Assembly: GCA_012295275.1 (NCBI GenBank)
Contig: CM022674.1
Span: forward strand, 11,879,864 to 11,899,863
Length of the DNA: 20,000 nucleotides
Origin: Chrysomallon squamiferum
Lineage: Eukaryota > Mollusca > Gastropoda > Neomphalida > Peltospiridae
Reading direction: 5' to 3'
Part shown: one piece after another, positions 1-11,374 of the stretch
Position numbering within the stretch: the stretch's first letter is position 1
Layout of the letters: each line of letters opens with the position of its first letter
Position numbers and translations under genes: made by a program
Notes under the pieces: model-generated
Databases searched by the model: none
What the model was told of the DNA's origin: nothing
Seen by the model: the letters and a program-made list of their open reading frames with translations, nothing else

Positions 1-170
1 TATTGCTTCTACTATTTCTACTACTACCTCTACCACTACTACTATCACTACTACTACTAGTACTACTACTTATTTTTATTATTTATTATTTATTTATTTA
101 TTGTTGTTGTTGTTGTTGTTGTATGTTGTTGTTATTATCATCATCATTATTAATGTTGTTGTTGTTTTAG

Positions 171-910
171 GTATTGTTGTACGTTCCTGTGATGTTGAAC
201 TAACTGTCTCACAGAATGCTGTGTACCTAGAAAACAACGACAGCGTTGTCATCAACTGTGAGGGTGTCTGTTTTCCAGAAAACGACGTTGTTGACGTTCA
301 GTGGTATGACAACTACAGACAACTCATAAATAGTACATCTTCAAGGTAAGCAGCAATTAAAAAAAAAAAAAGAAATGAACATTATTAATTAATGTTATAT
401 GATGGGTATGTAGAAATAAAAAGTCGGAAAATATGTAATTTTATCTTCCTTACACTTTCTGAAATAATTCTGTTAAAAATCATTCTTTATTTTAAAATAA
501 AATATATTAGCTGGAGATCACATGATAATCTATATTGGCGGGAATAATTATAGTTTAGCAAATATGAAAGGACAAGCATTTTTATTTTTTTATTTATTTA
601 CATTTTTAAATGTAAAGATATTAAAATATCCTCAGGGGCTTGTGTTGTTATTGTTTTACTTTATTATTAAGAACAATTGGTTGCCTTACTCAAATATTTT
701 CTTGAATGTATTCAAAATATATTTGATCTGTATATATCATCAAAGGTACATTTTTTCTTTCATTTTTCAGGGTGTTCTCGCTTTCTGTAGAAAGTCGAAG
801 AAGTAAATTATTTCTAAGAAATGTGAAATCAGTCGACCGTGGTACATACGCTTGTATTGGAAGAACTGAAAATATCACACTTACTAAAACTTTGGACGTG
901 ATTATATTTG
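171..910 (+). other. Gene 1 Ig-like domain, two exons
   Basis: The first half (171-345) begins in phase 1 and ends in phase 2; the second half (771-910) ends in phase 1. Acceptors are ttttag at 165-170 and tttcag at 765-770; donors are GTAAGC at 346 and GTATGT at 911. Visible landmarks are SCDVEL at the N terminus, CEGVC in strand B, QWYDN in strand C and the D-x-G-x-Y-x-C motif in strand F. The 425-base intron between the halves is AT-rich and has no recognisable gene. Confidence 0.85.
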
Positions 911-1192
911 GTATGTAACTGACTAGACATTTTCATTTTAACAAATCTGGGTTTACACCAGTCATAATACTGAGCTCCTCCATCGACTTGCTGTTGCTAC
1001 TACCACTGCAACTACAACAATCGATCTTACTACCATAACGTCGGCCACTACTTGTACTATTACACCTACTCATACTATACTAGTGCTGTTCCTAAAAAAC
1101 ATTACAACAACCGTTATTACTATCAGTGCTACTAGTGGTGCTGCTACTGATCATGATGATGATACTTATAAATAAATAAATACATAAATAAG

Positions 1193-1226
<34 letters not shown>

Positions 1227-3030
1227 CAGAATGGCTTCTTTGAAAATATTTACTATTTTGATTACTGAATCGTTTGGTGTGTTTTAAAATGTTTTTTTTT
1301 TTTTTCTTTTTTTCTTTTAATTAATTGAATTTATTATTAGAACCAATGCCAGTAGTACAAGTAGCAGCAGTATTAATACTAGTAAGATAATAGTAGTAGT
1401 AATAGTAGTAGTAATAGCACTAATAGTGGTAGTTACTGCAACAGTAATGAGAAACATAAACTGAAAGCACAAAAATGAATGGAAATATAGACAGAAACAA
1501 GTTTGAATTTTAGAATAACAATAATTAAAAAAAAAGAAAAAGACTAGTAATTTCATTTATTTCAGCTAAAACTGTTTACCTTTCGTAATTATCAAAGCGG
1601 AAGAAATATTAATGAGAAGAAAATGAGAGAATATTAATTTTAGTAAAAATAATTTCGTCTTTTGCAGATCGTGATGATACAAGCATCCTACTGTCAAAAC
1701 TTTGGTCTCACAAAGCACTTAACAAAATACCAAAAAGTCATTCAGAAATAAAAAGTCCTGCAAAATATGTCATCAAAAGAGACTCCGGGTCACTTTTCAG
1801 ACCTTACAGGCGAAAAAGGCTCGCGTTGACCGACGTAACTACCGACGTAACTACTGACGTAACTACTGACGTAACTACTGACGTAACTACTGCATCGGTT
1901 AGCGACACAGCTTCCCCTGACCCGCTAGGCACAGACAATGTATGGGGGTCAGGCAGTATGGGACCTTCCTCTGACCTTAACATCATCAATACTGCAACTG
2001 AAAAATCTACTCCACCCGCAGTGGCAAGACAAACAACTGAAGTCACCTCAAAGACTACTTCTACGACATCTACAACCACATTTACGACAAACGCAATTCC
2101 CGGGACGTCATCAGAGCCTCCTGTGGTCTCGAACGAGAGTCTGTTCGGACGATACGGGATTTTGGCCTTTTCGCTGGCGCTTAGTGTCGCCTTCCTGCTC
2201 CTGTACGCTCTGATACTTGTCCTCATCATGCCTCGATGCTGCAAACACAGAACGCAGACGCACGATCTGCACAAAGAGAGAAGCAGTGTGAAGGAAGAGG
2301 CAGCGGAATTCCTGACTATGAAGTCTCTGGAGTCGAGTCGAGACGGACTCACCACTGTAAACATGGAATGGAACGCTCAAAGTTCTCCGCAGGCTGCAGG
2401 AACCCAGGCTGTTCTCGCAGAAAACGTCAAGCGGAAGGGTGAAGAAAAGTAAGAGTTGTCGGTCTTGTTGTACGTTTGAATTTAAAGTTTCCTTAACATA
2501 ATGTATATATTTATAAACAGAAAAAATAAATAAAATAATTTGTATATATATATAATCTTTTGCATACATACAAATGTGTACGTATAAAAAGAAAAAGAAA
2601 AAAATAATTAAAAAGAAAAGAAAAAGAATAATAGAAAGAAAATCGAGATATAAAAAGGAGCTGCAAAGTGACGAAAATGAAGAATAAAAACAAAAACATT
2701 TTTCTTTGTCATCCTGAAACGTCTGCACACTTTGAAATATAAATTATTTTTCAGAAACTTAAATGCAGGAATCACGGCAATCAACCTGGAAGCGAGATCA
2801 TCAGAATCTGACGAAGCCTTTCAGGCAGAAAATTCAAACGAGACAGAAGCAGTGAAAGAAGAAAAGTAAGCAGAAAATGTATACGTGCATCATTCTGTAG
2901 AGAGAAACAGATTAATTTTTACACCGTTGTCTGTGTTCGTAGATAAATACTGTGAACATCAGTAGCGTATTGATTCAGGGAGATAATTCATATTTAGTTA
3001 AGAGAGACTAATTAAAGCTATATTGTATGA

Positions 3031-3096
<66 letters not shown>

Positions 3097-4766
3097 CTTT
3101 CAGCAACAAATATTGATTAATATACGTTCTTTTCAAAAGATTTTACTGACCCTTTCTCTCATATTTTGGTCTATATAGGATCTCGATCTCTCTCTCTTAC
3201 ACACATACACACACACACACACAGTTACACAAATGATCTCGCTCTCTCACTCTTTACTATGGTTATATCATATAATTACATCAGTGATATCGCCTTTTCA
3301 TACAGTCAAAATACATACAACTGTTTTACAGAAATTCAAATCTTAAAGCTCAGCGATTCAGTTCGATAGACTTAAACACGCCAAGAGAAGGTAACTCTGA
3401 TGAATCATTAGACAAAGCAGAAGAGAGGAAGAAGAAAGAAGAAAATAAGTCAGTTTATTTCCATTTTAAAAATGTTTCTAAAATTAATAATAAAAAAATT
3501 AATTTTTTGAAAGTTCTTTAAAAAAAAAATGTTTTTTTAAATATTATGGAATGTTAGAAATAAAGGGAAGTAATGCTGTTAAGAAAATTCTATTACTGCT
3601 AGAAAACATTCTTAAATAACAATCATAACTGTAATAATAATAATTACATTTTGTTGATCATCATCATCGTCATCTTTATCAGTATAATTAATAAAAGTGA
3701 ACGGAATTCAACAACAACCACAACAACAACTAACTGTTATTATTACCTTAGATACTATTTAACGCTTTTTTTTTTTTTTTTTTTTTTGGTTTACTTTGAA
3801 TATAATAGGAAGAAGCCATTCATCTCTGTCTTAGGAGCAATCAGAATGCTTTTCAGTGGGAAGAAAGAAGAAACCAGTGACAAGGAAACTGAAGCGAATA
3901 AAGAAACTGACAGTGAAAATCAAGATCATGGAGAATCTGTCGATTCAGACAGAGGCCAGGAAAGTTCTACTTCCAGTCAGTCTGGAGCAGACAATACAAA
4001 TAAAATAAACGATTCGAAAAAAATCGACACTGAAGGAAATCAAACCAAGAAAACAGATGAAGAGGAAAAGACTTTAAAAAATGTGACAGTAGAAGAAAAC
4101 GAAACAAAGGAAACAGACGAACATGTTTCGAAAGAAATAAAAGTAGAAGAAAATGGAGGCACAAAAATAAATGAAGCCGAAGATGACGTCATGAAAAGTG
4201 AATTGGCGGATAATACGAAAGTGTCGAGTGAGACAAAAAACGATTTGAACGAAAATGTTGATGCTGAAAAAGAAGGAACCGTTAGAGAAGAAGATACAAA
4301 ACAAAACATTCCTCAAGCAGATGCTGAAATACAAAGTAAACCTTTAGTAGATGATGAAGCACTGGCAGACGAGAATGAAACCAAGAAAATAGCAGACGAC
4401 AATGAAACTAAGCAGACTGCAGATGAAAATGAAACAAATCAAACAGGTGATGAAAACGAAAAGGAAGAAAGAGCAGACGATGAAAATGCGGGAAATGAAG
4501 TAGCAGATGACAGAAAAGAGGAACATTCTACGGAAACGACAGTCACTACAGAAACACCATCAGAAGCGAATTCGTCTTCAGGGCCAGGGACAACAGCAAA
4601 TGGATTTAATAATTTCACAGAGGATTTAGTAAAAGAAGCGGATGTACCGACGACGAAAATAGGAATGTTCTCTGAGAAAGAATCAGACGATAAGAAGAAT
4701 GTTGATAGTTTAGATATTTCCTCCCAGGAACAGAGCACCAGTTCAAGCACAAATGGAATACCTTGA
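171..4766 (+). CDS. Ig-domain single-pass membrane receptor, gene 1 (5' partial)
   Basis: I assembled this from splice sites and frame: exons 171-345, 771-910, 1668-2448, 2755-2865, 3332-3448 and 3809-4766. With one base from the missing upstream exon, this gives 761 codons including the TGA at 4764. The first two exons form one Ig-like domain: strand-B Cys in VVINC, WYDN after it, and D-R-G-T-Y-A-C at the F strand. Exon 3 encodes a linker, a furin-like RRKR (1808-1819), five TDVT repeats, a Thr-rich stalk, a hydrophobic helix (about 2153-2227) and a CC juxtamembrane pair. The last three exons make an acidic tail; the final 318 residues contain no Tyr, Cys or Trp, so no ITIM or ITAM is possible there. 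The signal-peptide exon must lie before position 1. The donor at 3449 (GTCAGT) is weak. The family is unrecognised; a type I receptor is inferred from topology and from genes 2 and 3. Confidence 0.85.
911..1667 (+). other. Gene 1 intron, low complexity
   Basis: This intron joins the Ig domain to the stalk exon (donor GTATGT at 911, acceptor tttgcag ending 1667). It contains a decayed ACT/TAC-rich tract at about 985-1140, an AAAT array (1168-1223) and a second degraded trinucleotide tract near 1340-1440. The ACT tract reads as a Thr-rich open frame by chance of composition. I see no convincing exon or RNA gene. Confidence 0.6.
1829..1888 (+). repeat. 12-base coding repeat, (TDVT)x5
   Basis: Five tandem 12-base units, varying only between ACC and ACT, encode T-D-V-T five times. 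They sit just after the furin-like site at the start of gene 1's stalk. The repeat length is a multiple of three, so copy-number change alters stalk length without breaking the frame. Genes 2 and 3 lack it. Confidence 0.85.
2153..2245 (+). other. Gene 1 transmembrane helix and CC juxtamembrane motif
   Basis: The stretch beginning YGILAFSLALSVAFLLLYAL is uninterrupted hydrophobic sequence of about 24 residues, followed by P-R-C-C-K-H-R. The gene 2 counterpart begins YGVLMFFLSLSVVF and ends G-C-C-R-R-K, so the two are plainly homologous. The basic residues after the helix predict a cytoplasmic C terminus, and the paired Cys could be palmitoylated (inference). Confidence 0.85.
2755..3448 (+). 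other. Gene 1 duplicated cytoplasmic tail exons
   Basis: Exons 2755-2865 (111 bases) and 3332-3448 (117 bases) both start and end in phase 2, so each can be skipped without a frame change. Their products resemble each other: a start N-x-N, then A-I-N-L-E against S-I-D-L-N, then S-D-E and an E/K-rich end (KEEK, KEEN). The end of exon 1668-2448 has a similar T-V-N-M-E and GEEK. I infer internal exon duplication. The intron between them carries a long AAT array and a CA/CT-rich tract. Confidence 0.65.
3030..3094. repeat. (AAT)n microsatellite
   Basis: About 21 perfect AAT units lie in the intron between the two short tail exons of gene 1. Confidence 0.95.
4365..4508 (+). repeat. 9-residue coding repeats in gene 1 tail
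   Basis: Imperfect 27-base units encode A-D-E-N-E-T-K-K-I, A-D-D-N-E-T-K-Q-T, A-D-E-N-E-T-N-Q-T, then more divergent copies ending near A-D-D-R-K. Gene 2's last exon has looser A-D-D-T-x-Q-T repeats in the same part of the tail, so the repeat type is shared. Confidence 0.8.
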
Positions 4767-5369
4767 CAATATATATCAGAAATTAAATATTATGCAATAA
4801 TAAAATAAAATACAGGACATGCAAACAATGACAACGTATAAATAAAAAACATTATATGAAAAATAAAATAATAGATAATAACAAAATAAAATAAGTGTAT
4901 ATATATATGTATATATGTGTATCTTTACTGAAAATGAATTGTAGACAATAGTTCTTTAGAAATGGTATTCGGATTTTTAGATTCTTTAAATTATATGTAA
5001 ATTTACACGTATGCGTACCTCCTTGTATATCTGAAGTTTCTTAAATATTGTATAAAATATTGGAATACATTTATATTAAAAAATATTTAGAATTTTATTT
5101 TAATGTTTTATAACACTTATTAGTATATCCTCGTAAAAAAAAAAAAAAAAATAAAAAAGAAACAAATGACTGAAATGGGAGTCAGTTTGTTTATTTTTGT
5201 CTTTATCTTAATGTTTCACCTCTCAATGTTAAATAACTGCGATACAAAAAATGAAGATTTTTTAGATATGTTATACTACTTTTTCTTAATAGTAACAAAC
5301 GACGATAATTATGATGACGATAAAAAAAAAAGATAATGATAAATGCTGCTGTTGATGGTGATTATAACG

Positions 5370-5429
<60 letters not shown>

Positions 5430-5880
5430 AAGAAGAATTATAATAATAAATATATTGATAAATAAAGACTTTAATAATTAAATTATATAGAATTCATGAA
5501 AAATAATCAAAGGGGAGAGAATTTTATTACCACCCTCCACCATCTGGTTCCGTTTATGTCTTGTTCCCAAAATAAAAATTAAGTAATTTTGCTCTCTTGC
5601 CAAAAGAAAAGAGTTAAATTAATAATTTTCTTGAGACTCACTTTTTATTATTTATTATGTATTTTATTTTATTTTATTTAAATAAACTTATGTAAAATAA
5701 ATTACTTTTGTTGTTGTTCGTTTCGGATGACCATTGTTTTGTAGTATGTAGGTTTATGATGTATTGCACTGATTTTTCTTAAACGTTCGAGTAAGACTAG
5801 AATACTTTTAATATATACATGCAGACACAAACACACACACAAACACACATACTTACAAACAGACAGGTTGGAAGAAAAAT
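4767..5880. other. Spacer after gene 1
   Basis: No gene is visible. The first 100 bases hold several AATAAA-type hexamers (for example 4841-4846) that could serve as poly(A) signals for gene 1. Further on are a poly(A) run near 5135 and a compound AAT then AAG microsatellite at 5371-5437. Confidence 0.6.
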
Positions 5881-5882
5881 AT

Positions 5883-6530
5883 TATAACTTGGTTTTAAAA
5901 ATCATTATAAAATGATATAGCTTGTGTTAGATTTCCTTAAACATGGCAAGGAACATAAATTAATATAAGTTGATTTACAAATCACAGTAAAATTACATGG
6001 AAAAGCTGAGGTGTGTTATAATCCCTTACACTTCTAAACAAAACTAAGCTGCTGTACCTCGGTTAACAACTCATTATAAAACAATATCGAATGTACTGTT
6101 ATATGTTACGTTGGAAGAACAGAAATACTGTTATTTAGTTACACGTCAGCATGAAATTACATGGTACGAGCTGCACTGTGTGCAGTTTTTTTATTCAGAA
6201 AAGATAAATCTAAAATATTACTCTTAATCTGATTTAAGAGGGATTTAAAAATGTATGTGGTATATGCAGGAATGTGTTAATTGCTTTTTTGTTTGTCTGT
6301 TATTTGTTTATTAAAAGCGATAACATATTTACCAGCTATTATAAAATTAGGTATATGTGCTGTTGAATGTTAAATTCTGCCACACTACAGAAAATCGAAA
6401 ATATTATAATTTGATTTAAGAACTGTTATTAAATGATATGATATATTCTGTAAGGCAACACATTTTCTTATTCTGAAACTAAATTACTATAATTTAAATT
6501 AGGAAACGTGGTGTTAACCGTCGTGTGTAA
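5883..6530. repeat. Diverged tandem repeat, unit about 75-90 bases
   Basis: A recurring core, roughly TATAATTTGATTTA followed by ATCATTATAAAAT and then ATATGG and TGTGTTA, can be followed from about 5883, 5966, 6054, 6131, 6210, 6336, 6408 and 6491. Copies are only loosely alike. It looks like an old satellite or minisatellite; I do not recognise the family. Confidence 0.5.
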
Positions 6531-6599
6531 TTTTCTCTTGTATCTGAGCATAACAAAAAAACTCTAACGTATTTGCGTTCATTATAGCGTTATAAACTG

Positions 6600-6900
6600 T
6601 GAGTCAAATCTTTTGAAGACTGGTCCAGTGATGATGTGGAGAAGAATTCATTGGCTCCTGACATTAATAAGCAACAAGACCTCTTTTTAACTACCTTCCC
6701 ATGAACAGGAAAACACAAAACGATGCTCATTATAAGCCAGTCGCACAGAGGGTATAAACATGACCTGGCAGGATTGGGAAAAAAAACCTACAGAAAAGAT
6801 CGAATAAGAAGTTCAGCTGGTTAGAACGAGAAATGGCGTAGAGGATGAGCAGAGAAGGCTTGAACTAACAATTGAACTACAGCGACTTCTCAAAAAGAAC
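6600..6900 (+). mobile_element. Possible decayed LINE C-terminal fragment
   Basis: The segment is less AT-rich than its surroundings. Broken frames read like the C-terminal end of an endonuclease/reverse-transcriptase LINE (S-F-E-D-W near the start, D-V-E-K-N-S-L, and N-E-K-W-R-R near 6830), with stops between. The match is from memory and weak. Confidence 0.3.
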
Positions 6901-7151
6901 AAATTTCAATATATATATTTTATAATTCACTAATTAAAATAAATAAATAAAAGGAAATGTCTAGGATATTTTCTAGGAGTGTAGATTATCCTAACCCTCC
7001 ACACAGCTGCTCTGCTGTAGACACCACTAGCAGCAATCGATCCCAGATGTTACTGTTTTACTGGAGAACAGCGTAACCACAGAACTATGTAACCCGCTCT
7101 CCTACGGGGAAGTTACTTTTGTTACCGCCTAGTAATATTTCTTCCGCTCTG

Positions 7152-7159
7152 TATAAATA
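7152..7159 (+). promoter_or_regulatory. TATA box of gene 2
   Basis: TATAAATA lies 59 bases before the gene 2 ATG. A start site about 30 bases downstream would leave a 5' leader of about 30 bases. A second match at 7176-7184 would leave almost no leader and is less likely to be used for this ATG. Confidence 0.5.
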
Positions 7160-7210
7160 AATTAATAACATAAATTATAAATAGTCCAGTGTCTGAGCCA
7201 ACTCGTCGAA

Positions 7211-7666
7211 ATGAAAATGTTCTGGTTGCTAAGACTGCTTTGTTCTAGTAAGTACAATCTTCTTTATTTGTCTGTCCATCTTTTCTCTTTCCCCTTTCTT
7301 TAATTCATCTGATTTTCTTTCTTTCTTCTTTTTTTTCTTTCATTCTTCTTTTTTTTCTTTCATACATTCTTCTTTTAATATTTTAAGTTAACTAATTAAT
7401 TTTATTTTAGACTGTTTATTAAATATGCAACAATACATTATTTGATAATTAATAGTCAAAAATAAAATTTAAAAGAGTAATCTAAGAAATATTATTTATA
7501 AATGAATGACTGAAAAAATGAATAAATGAAAATAAATAATATAAATGACTAGCAAAACTAATTAACTAACTTAATAAATGAATGAATGCTTGAATAAATA
7601 AATAGCTAACAAAACTGTAGAAACAGACAAACAGACAAATAGATAGGTAGGTAAATAAATATAGTC

Positions 7667-7745
<79 letters not shown>

Positions 7746-8673
7746 TGTATCTATTTCAGTAATGGCTACCACTCTTTACTAAAATCCCGTTTCTGTGGTT
7801 ACATCGTTCAGTGAGAAGGTGACATATGAGAAAGACAATGGATGACGTAGGAGATGATGTTACTCCATTGTCTCTAAACGACACCATTGTCTTTGACGTG
7901 ATACTCGAGTGCGTGTTTCCTGTAACAAAGAGCAATGTGTCCGTGATTCGAGAGCGTTCTGTTCAAGTCAACAAACACCCAAACATTTACAGTGTGGATG
8001 GAAAAACATCTACATAGTATTTGTACTCTGTATTGTGAATATTTTAAAAGTGGTGGTATGTAATATCCTGTCTGTGTAAACATTTGTATAAAAATTATAC
8101 ACAATGTAAAATTATATGACTAATATCTAGTGCGTGTGTGTATATATGTATGTGTGCGTGTGTGTGTGTTGGTTATTTGTTATTTCACGCACACACACAC
8201 ACACACGCACACACACATGTAAAACAAAACTGTATATAAAGCATAGCCACACTTATACAAGCATTCAAGAGCTTAATCTGATAAAGTCTGAGATTCCTGA
8301 CACTTTGAATTGCAAAACGTATTCACAGTATTTGTGTAAGAAGGACGAATACTGTAAAACCTTTTCTTCCATTGAACATTATTTTTCCATTAACAGTAAC
8401 ACAGACTTAGTAATTATAGTTAAATATTGGTTTAGTAAAGTTTCACCACAAAACGCAATAAACGCAAAATTTAAAAGAAGAATACACTTACCAGCATTAA
8501 AATATCTTCAGTGAGTAATCAAATAACGTCATCATAAAACAACAGTTATTCAGCTCTAGTTAAACAGACACAGAAATGTATTAGTAGCAGTAGTAGTAGT
8601 ATTCGTAGTAATATTCGTAGTAGTAGTAGTTGTAGTAGTAGTAGTAGCAGTAGTAGTAGTAGTAGTAGTAGCG

Positions 8674-8743
<70 letters not shown>

Positions 8744-9468
8744 CCAGTCACTGGATGTTTCGAGTTTTGTGTTGAAATTCTTCATCCCTCCACATACGTA
8801 CACACATAGACACACAAAAGTATTAAAATATTTTAAAACTATTCTTGTTTCAGTTTCTTGTGAAAATCCATGTAAAGTGGAACTTGTGACGTCACACTCT
8901 GTCGTGTACATAGGTCGCACGGATAGCACCGTCATCTCTTGCAATCTGAACTGTCCTCTCAGGAATGACGTCACTGATATTCGTTGGTATGACAACCATC
9001 ATCGGCCAATAAGCATTGATCCGTCAAGGTTTGGTTTAACTACTTATAATTTTACTCGATTATGCTGAATTATTAATTAATTCATTGTTACCTGAAACGA
9101 TTTGATAATGTATATTAGTAATGGTGTCATTGATGTTCGGTGATATGACAACAGCCTATAAACATTATATTCCTTTTTTTTTCTTTCTTTTTTTCTCAAA
9201 CTCGTTTTGTTTTCCGATTAGCAGTAGAGTGTTCGTTGTCATCTAAATTTAGTTTTACTCGAAATGCAGGACAGATGTATTTACCATTAGAGATCCAATC
9301 AGATTCGTTCTTACAATAGTCAGTTATTAACGTTGTGTTGCATGATGGGAGATTATTACAGAGTACTCTTGTTATACAGACCTTTATTTGGTGACAGGTA
9401 CCAAAATTACAAATTATTTAATATCTTTTGAAATGTCAACGCTTATAAAGATAATTATTGTTATTGTT

Positions 9469-9539
<71 letters not shown>

Positions 9540-9677
9540 TCATTATTATTATTTAACTTATGCTTTGGATATGGGAATATAGCTAAAAATAATTTTGTTA
9601 TAGAACTGTATTATTAGTAGTAATAGCCAATCATTATTTTAGTTGTTTTTTACTACTACTATTGTTACTAGTACTAG

Positions 9678-9725
<48 letters not shown>

Positions 9726-11283
9726 CACTACTACTACTACTACTACTGTTATTGTATTACGATCATTATTACTATTGTTATGATTACTATTATTTTTACT
9801 ACTATTAGTAATACTTCTGCTAATGTTGTTGTTATTTAATGTATATAATACCTGTTAATTTTTTTTTTTTTTTTTATTTATTTATATATATATATTTTTT
9901 TTTTTTTTTTTTTTTTGTTTAAAGGAGAATTTCGATGTCTTATAGAGGGAGCCAAGGGAGTGAACTCCGTATACGAACGTCTGGAAAAGAAGACAAACGC
10001 ACGTACACGTGTTTGGACACGTAAAGAACCAAACTTTGACAAAAACTGTGACCGTTGTGACTCGAGGTAATCTGAACATTAATTACAGAGATAAAAACAA
10101 AATAAATTTAATTTGTCACACGAACACAGACAAACACCCCTCATGCACACACACGTCTAAAGACCAAAGGGAAGGTATATATTACAGCTAAACGGCTTCT
10201 CGTTTCTACACACATGCACCCACCCCCCCCACACACACATATTTTATTTATTTATTATTTAAATTCTAACAATAATTTCACGAAAAAGGCTGTTAAACAG
10301 ACATTTATATTTATTTGTTAATTCAGTCATTCATTTATCAAATCAAATTAAATACAGCTGAAATCTCTTAGAAACTTTTCATTCTATATTTATATACATA
10401 TACGTATACACCTACATAAGCACTTACATGTGTAAAAATACATATACAGGTCTATATACACACGACTCTTTGTACAAATATCTACGCGTACTAACATACT
10501 TTTTTAAACCAGCTAAATAAAACTGTGTAACATCAGTTTGCGATCTTGTAGCTTACCTAACAGACATAATTACATAAAAATTCTGTAATCTGTTTTCTTT
10601 TTAAAATTTATTAATTAATTGGTAACTTTCTTGTTATCAAAGACGCTGATGTCGCCAGTGGTAAGTTTTTATCCAAGAACAGACGAAGAAGACGAAGTAC
10701 GAACATTTCAGAAGACAAAGCAGTAAAAGACATAAGTGGAAGCGGTGAAATAGACGCCAGCGGGGAATTTACCAGGAAGGGCAATGAGGAATCAGTAGCT
10801 AACAGGAATTTTTCTGGTGAAGAAATAAATTCGGGAAACATTCCAACGGGTGAAACGTTCACTGACTTGACAGAAAGCACGACTTCCGCACATCCTAAAA
10901 TAAAAATAACAACCGAAACAATCGAACCAGAATTCACGACGTCAACACCCGCAACGCCGGAGACGTTTGAACTGAAGTACGGCGTGTTGATGTTCTTCTT
11001 GTCTCTGAGTGTCGTGTTCGTCCCAGTTCTCTCTCTCGCACTTCCGCTTGTTCTCACTGGGTGCTGCAGAAGGAAGAACGCGGAAGAAAGAAAAATAGAA
11101 GTACTCACACAGAAGCACTTGAAGGCGACATCTGGTGTTCCTAGGTTCGTGGTAGTAGATGTAGATCCTCAGACAGACGGAAACACGTCAGAATTAGCAT
11201 CTAAAATTCCTGCAGAATTTGGCACAATTCAGCAAGGAGACGAAATTCGGCTTGAACTGCCGAAACCTGTTGAAACGGAAAAG

Positions 11284-11314
<31 letters not shown>

Positions 11315-11316
11315 GC

Positions 11317-11374
<58 letters not shown>

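Larger units (their letters stand above)
7248..8853 (+). other. Gene 2 intron 1
   Basis: The intron separates the signal-peptide exon (donor GTAAGT) from the first Ig exon (acceptor tgtttcag). It holds an AT then AC compound repeat (7666-7743), a less AT-rich segment that may be a dead Ig exon (7760-8017), GT and AC tracts near 8134-8217, and a long TAG array (8582-8743). Confidence 0.75.

Noticed and set aside
985-1173. A Thr-rich open frame in gene 1's intron that resembles mucin stalk sequence
   Set aside because: It comes from a degraded ACT repeat, with no clear acceptor and donor in phase.
1804-2364. A 186-codon minus-strand open frame across gene 1's stalk and membrane exon
   Set aside because: It is the antisense of a coding exon with valine runs created by the TDVT repeat; it has no splice or domain support.
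3370-3448. The AG at 3368-3369 as the acceptor of gene 1's fifth exon
   Set aside because: In phase 2 it meets TAA at once; the acceptor ending at 3331 (ttttacag) keeps the frame open and restores phase 2 at the end.
4040-4750. Several minus-strand frames rich in Ser, Phe and Val opposite gene 1's last exon
   Set aside because: They are reverse readings of an acidic Glu/Asp/Thr/Lys coding repeat, not separate genes.
8134-8514. A 126-codon plus-strand open frame in gene 2's intron 1
   Set aside because: Its start is a GT/AC microsatellite; the rest has no recognisable motif or splice sites matching the gene's phases.
8546-8995. A minus-strand open frame with a long leucine run
   Set aside because: It is the translation of the TAG microsatellite; the leucine run is a composition artefact.
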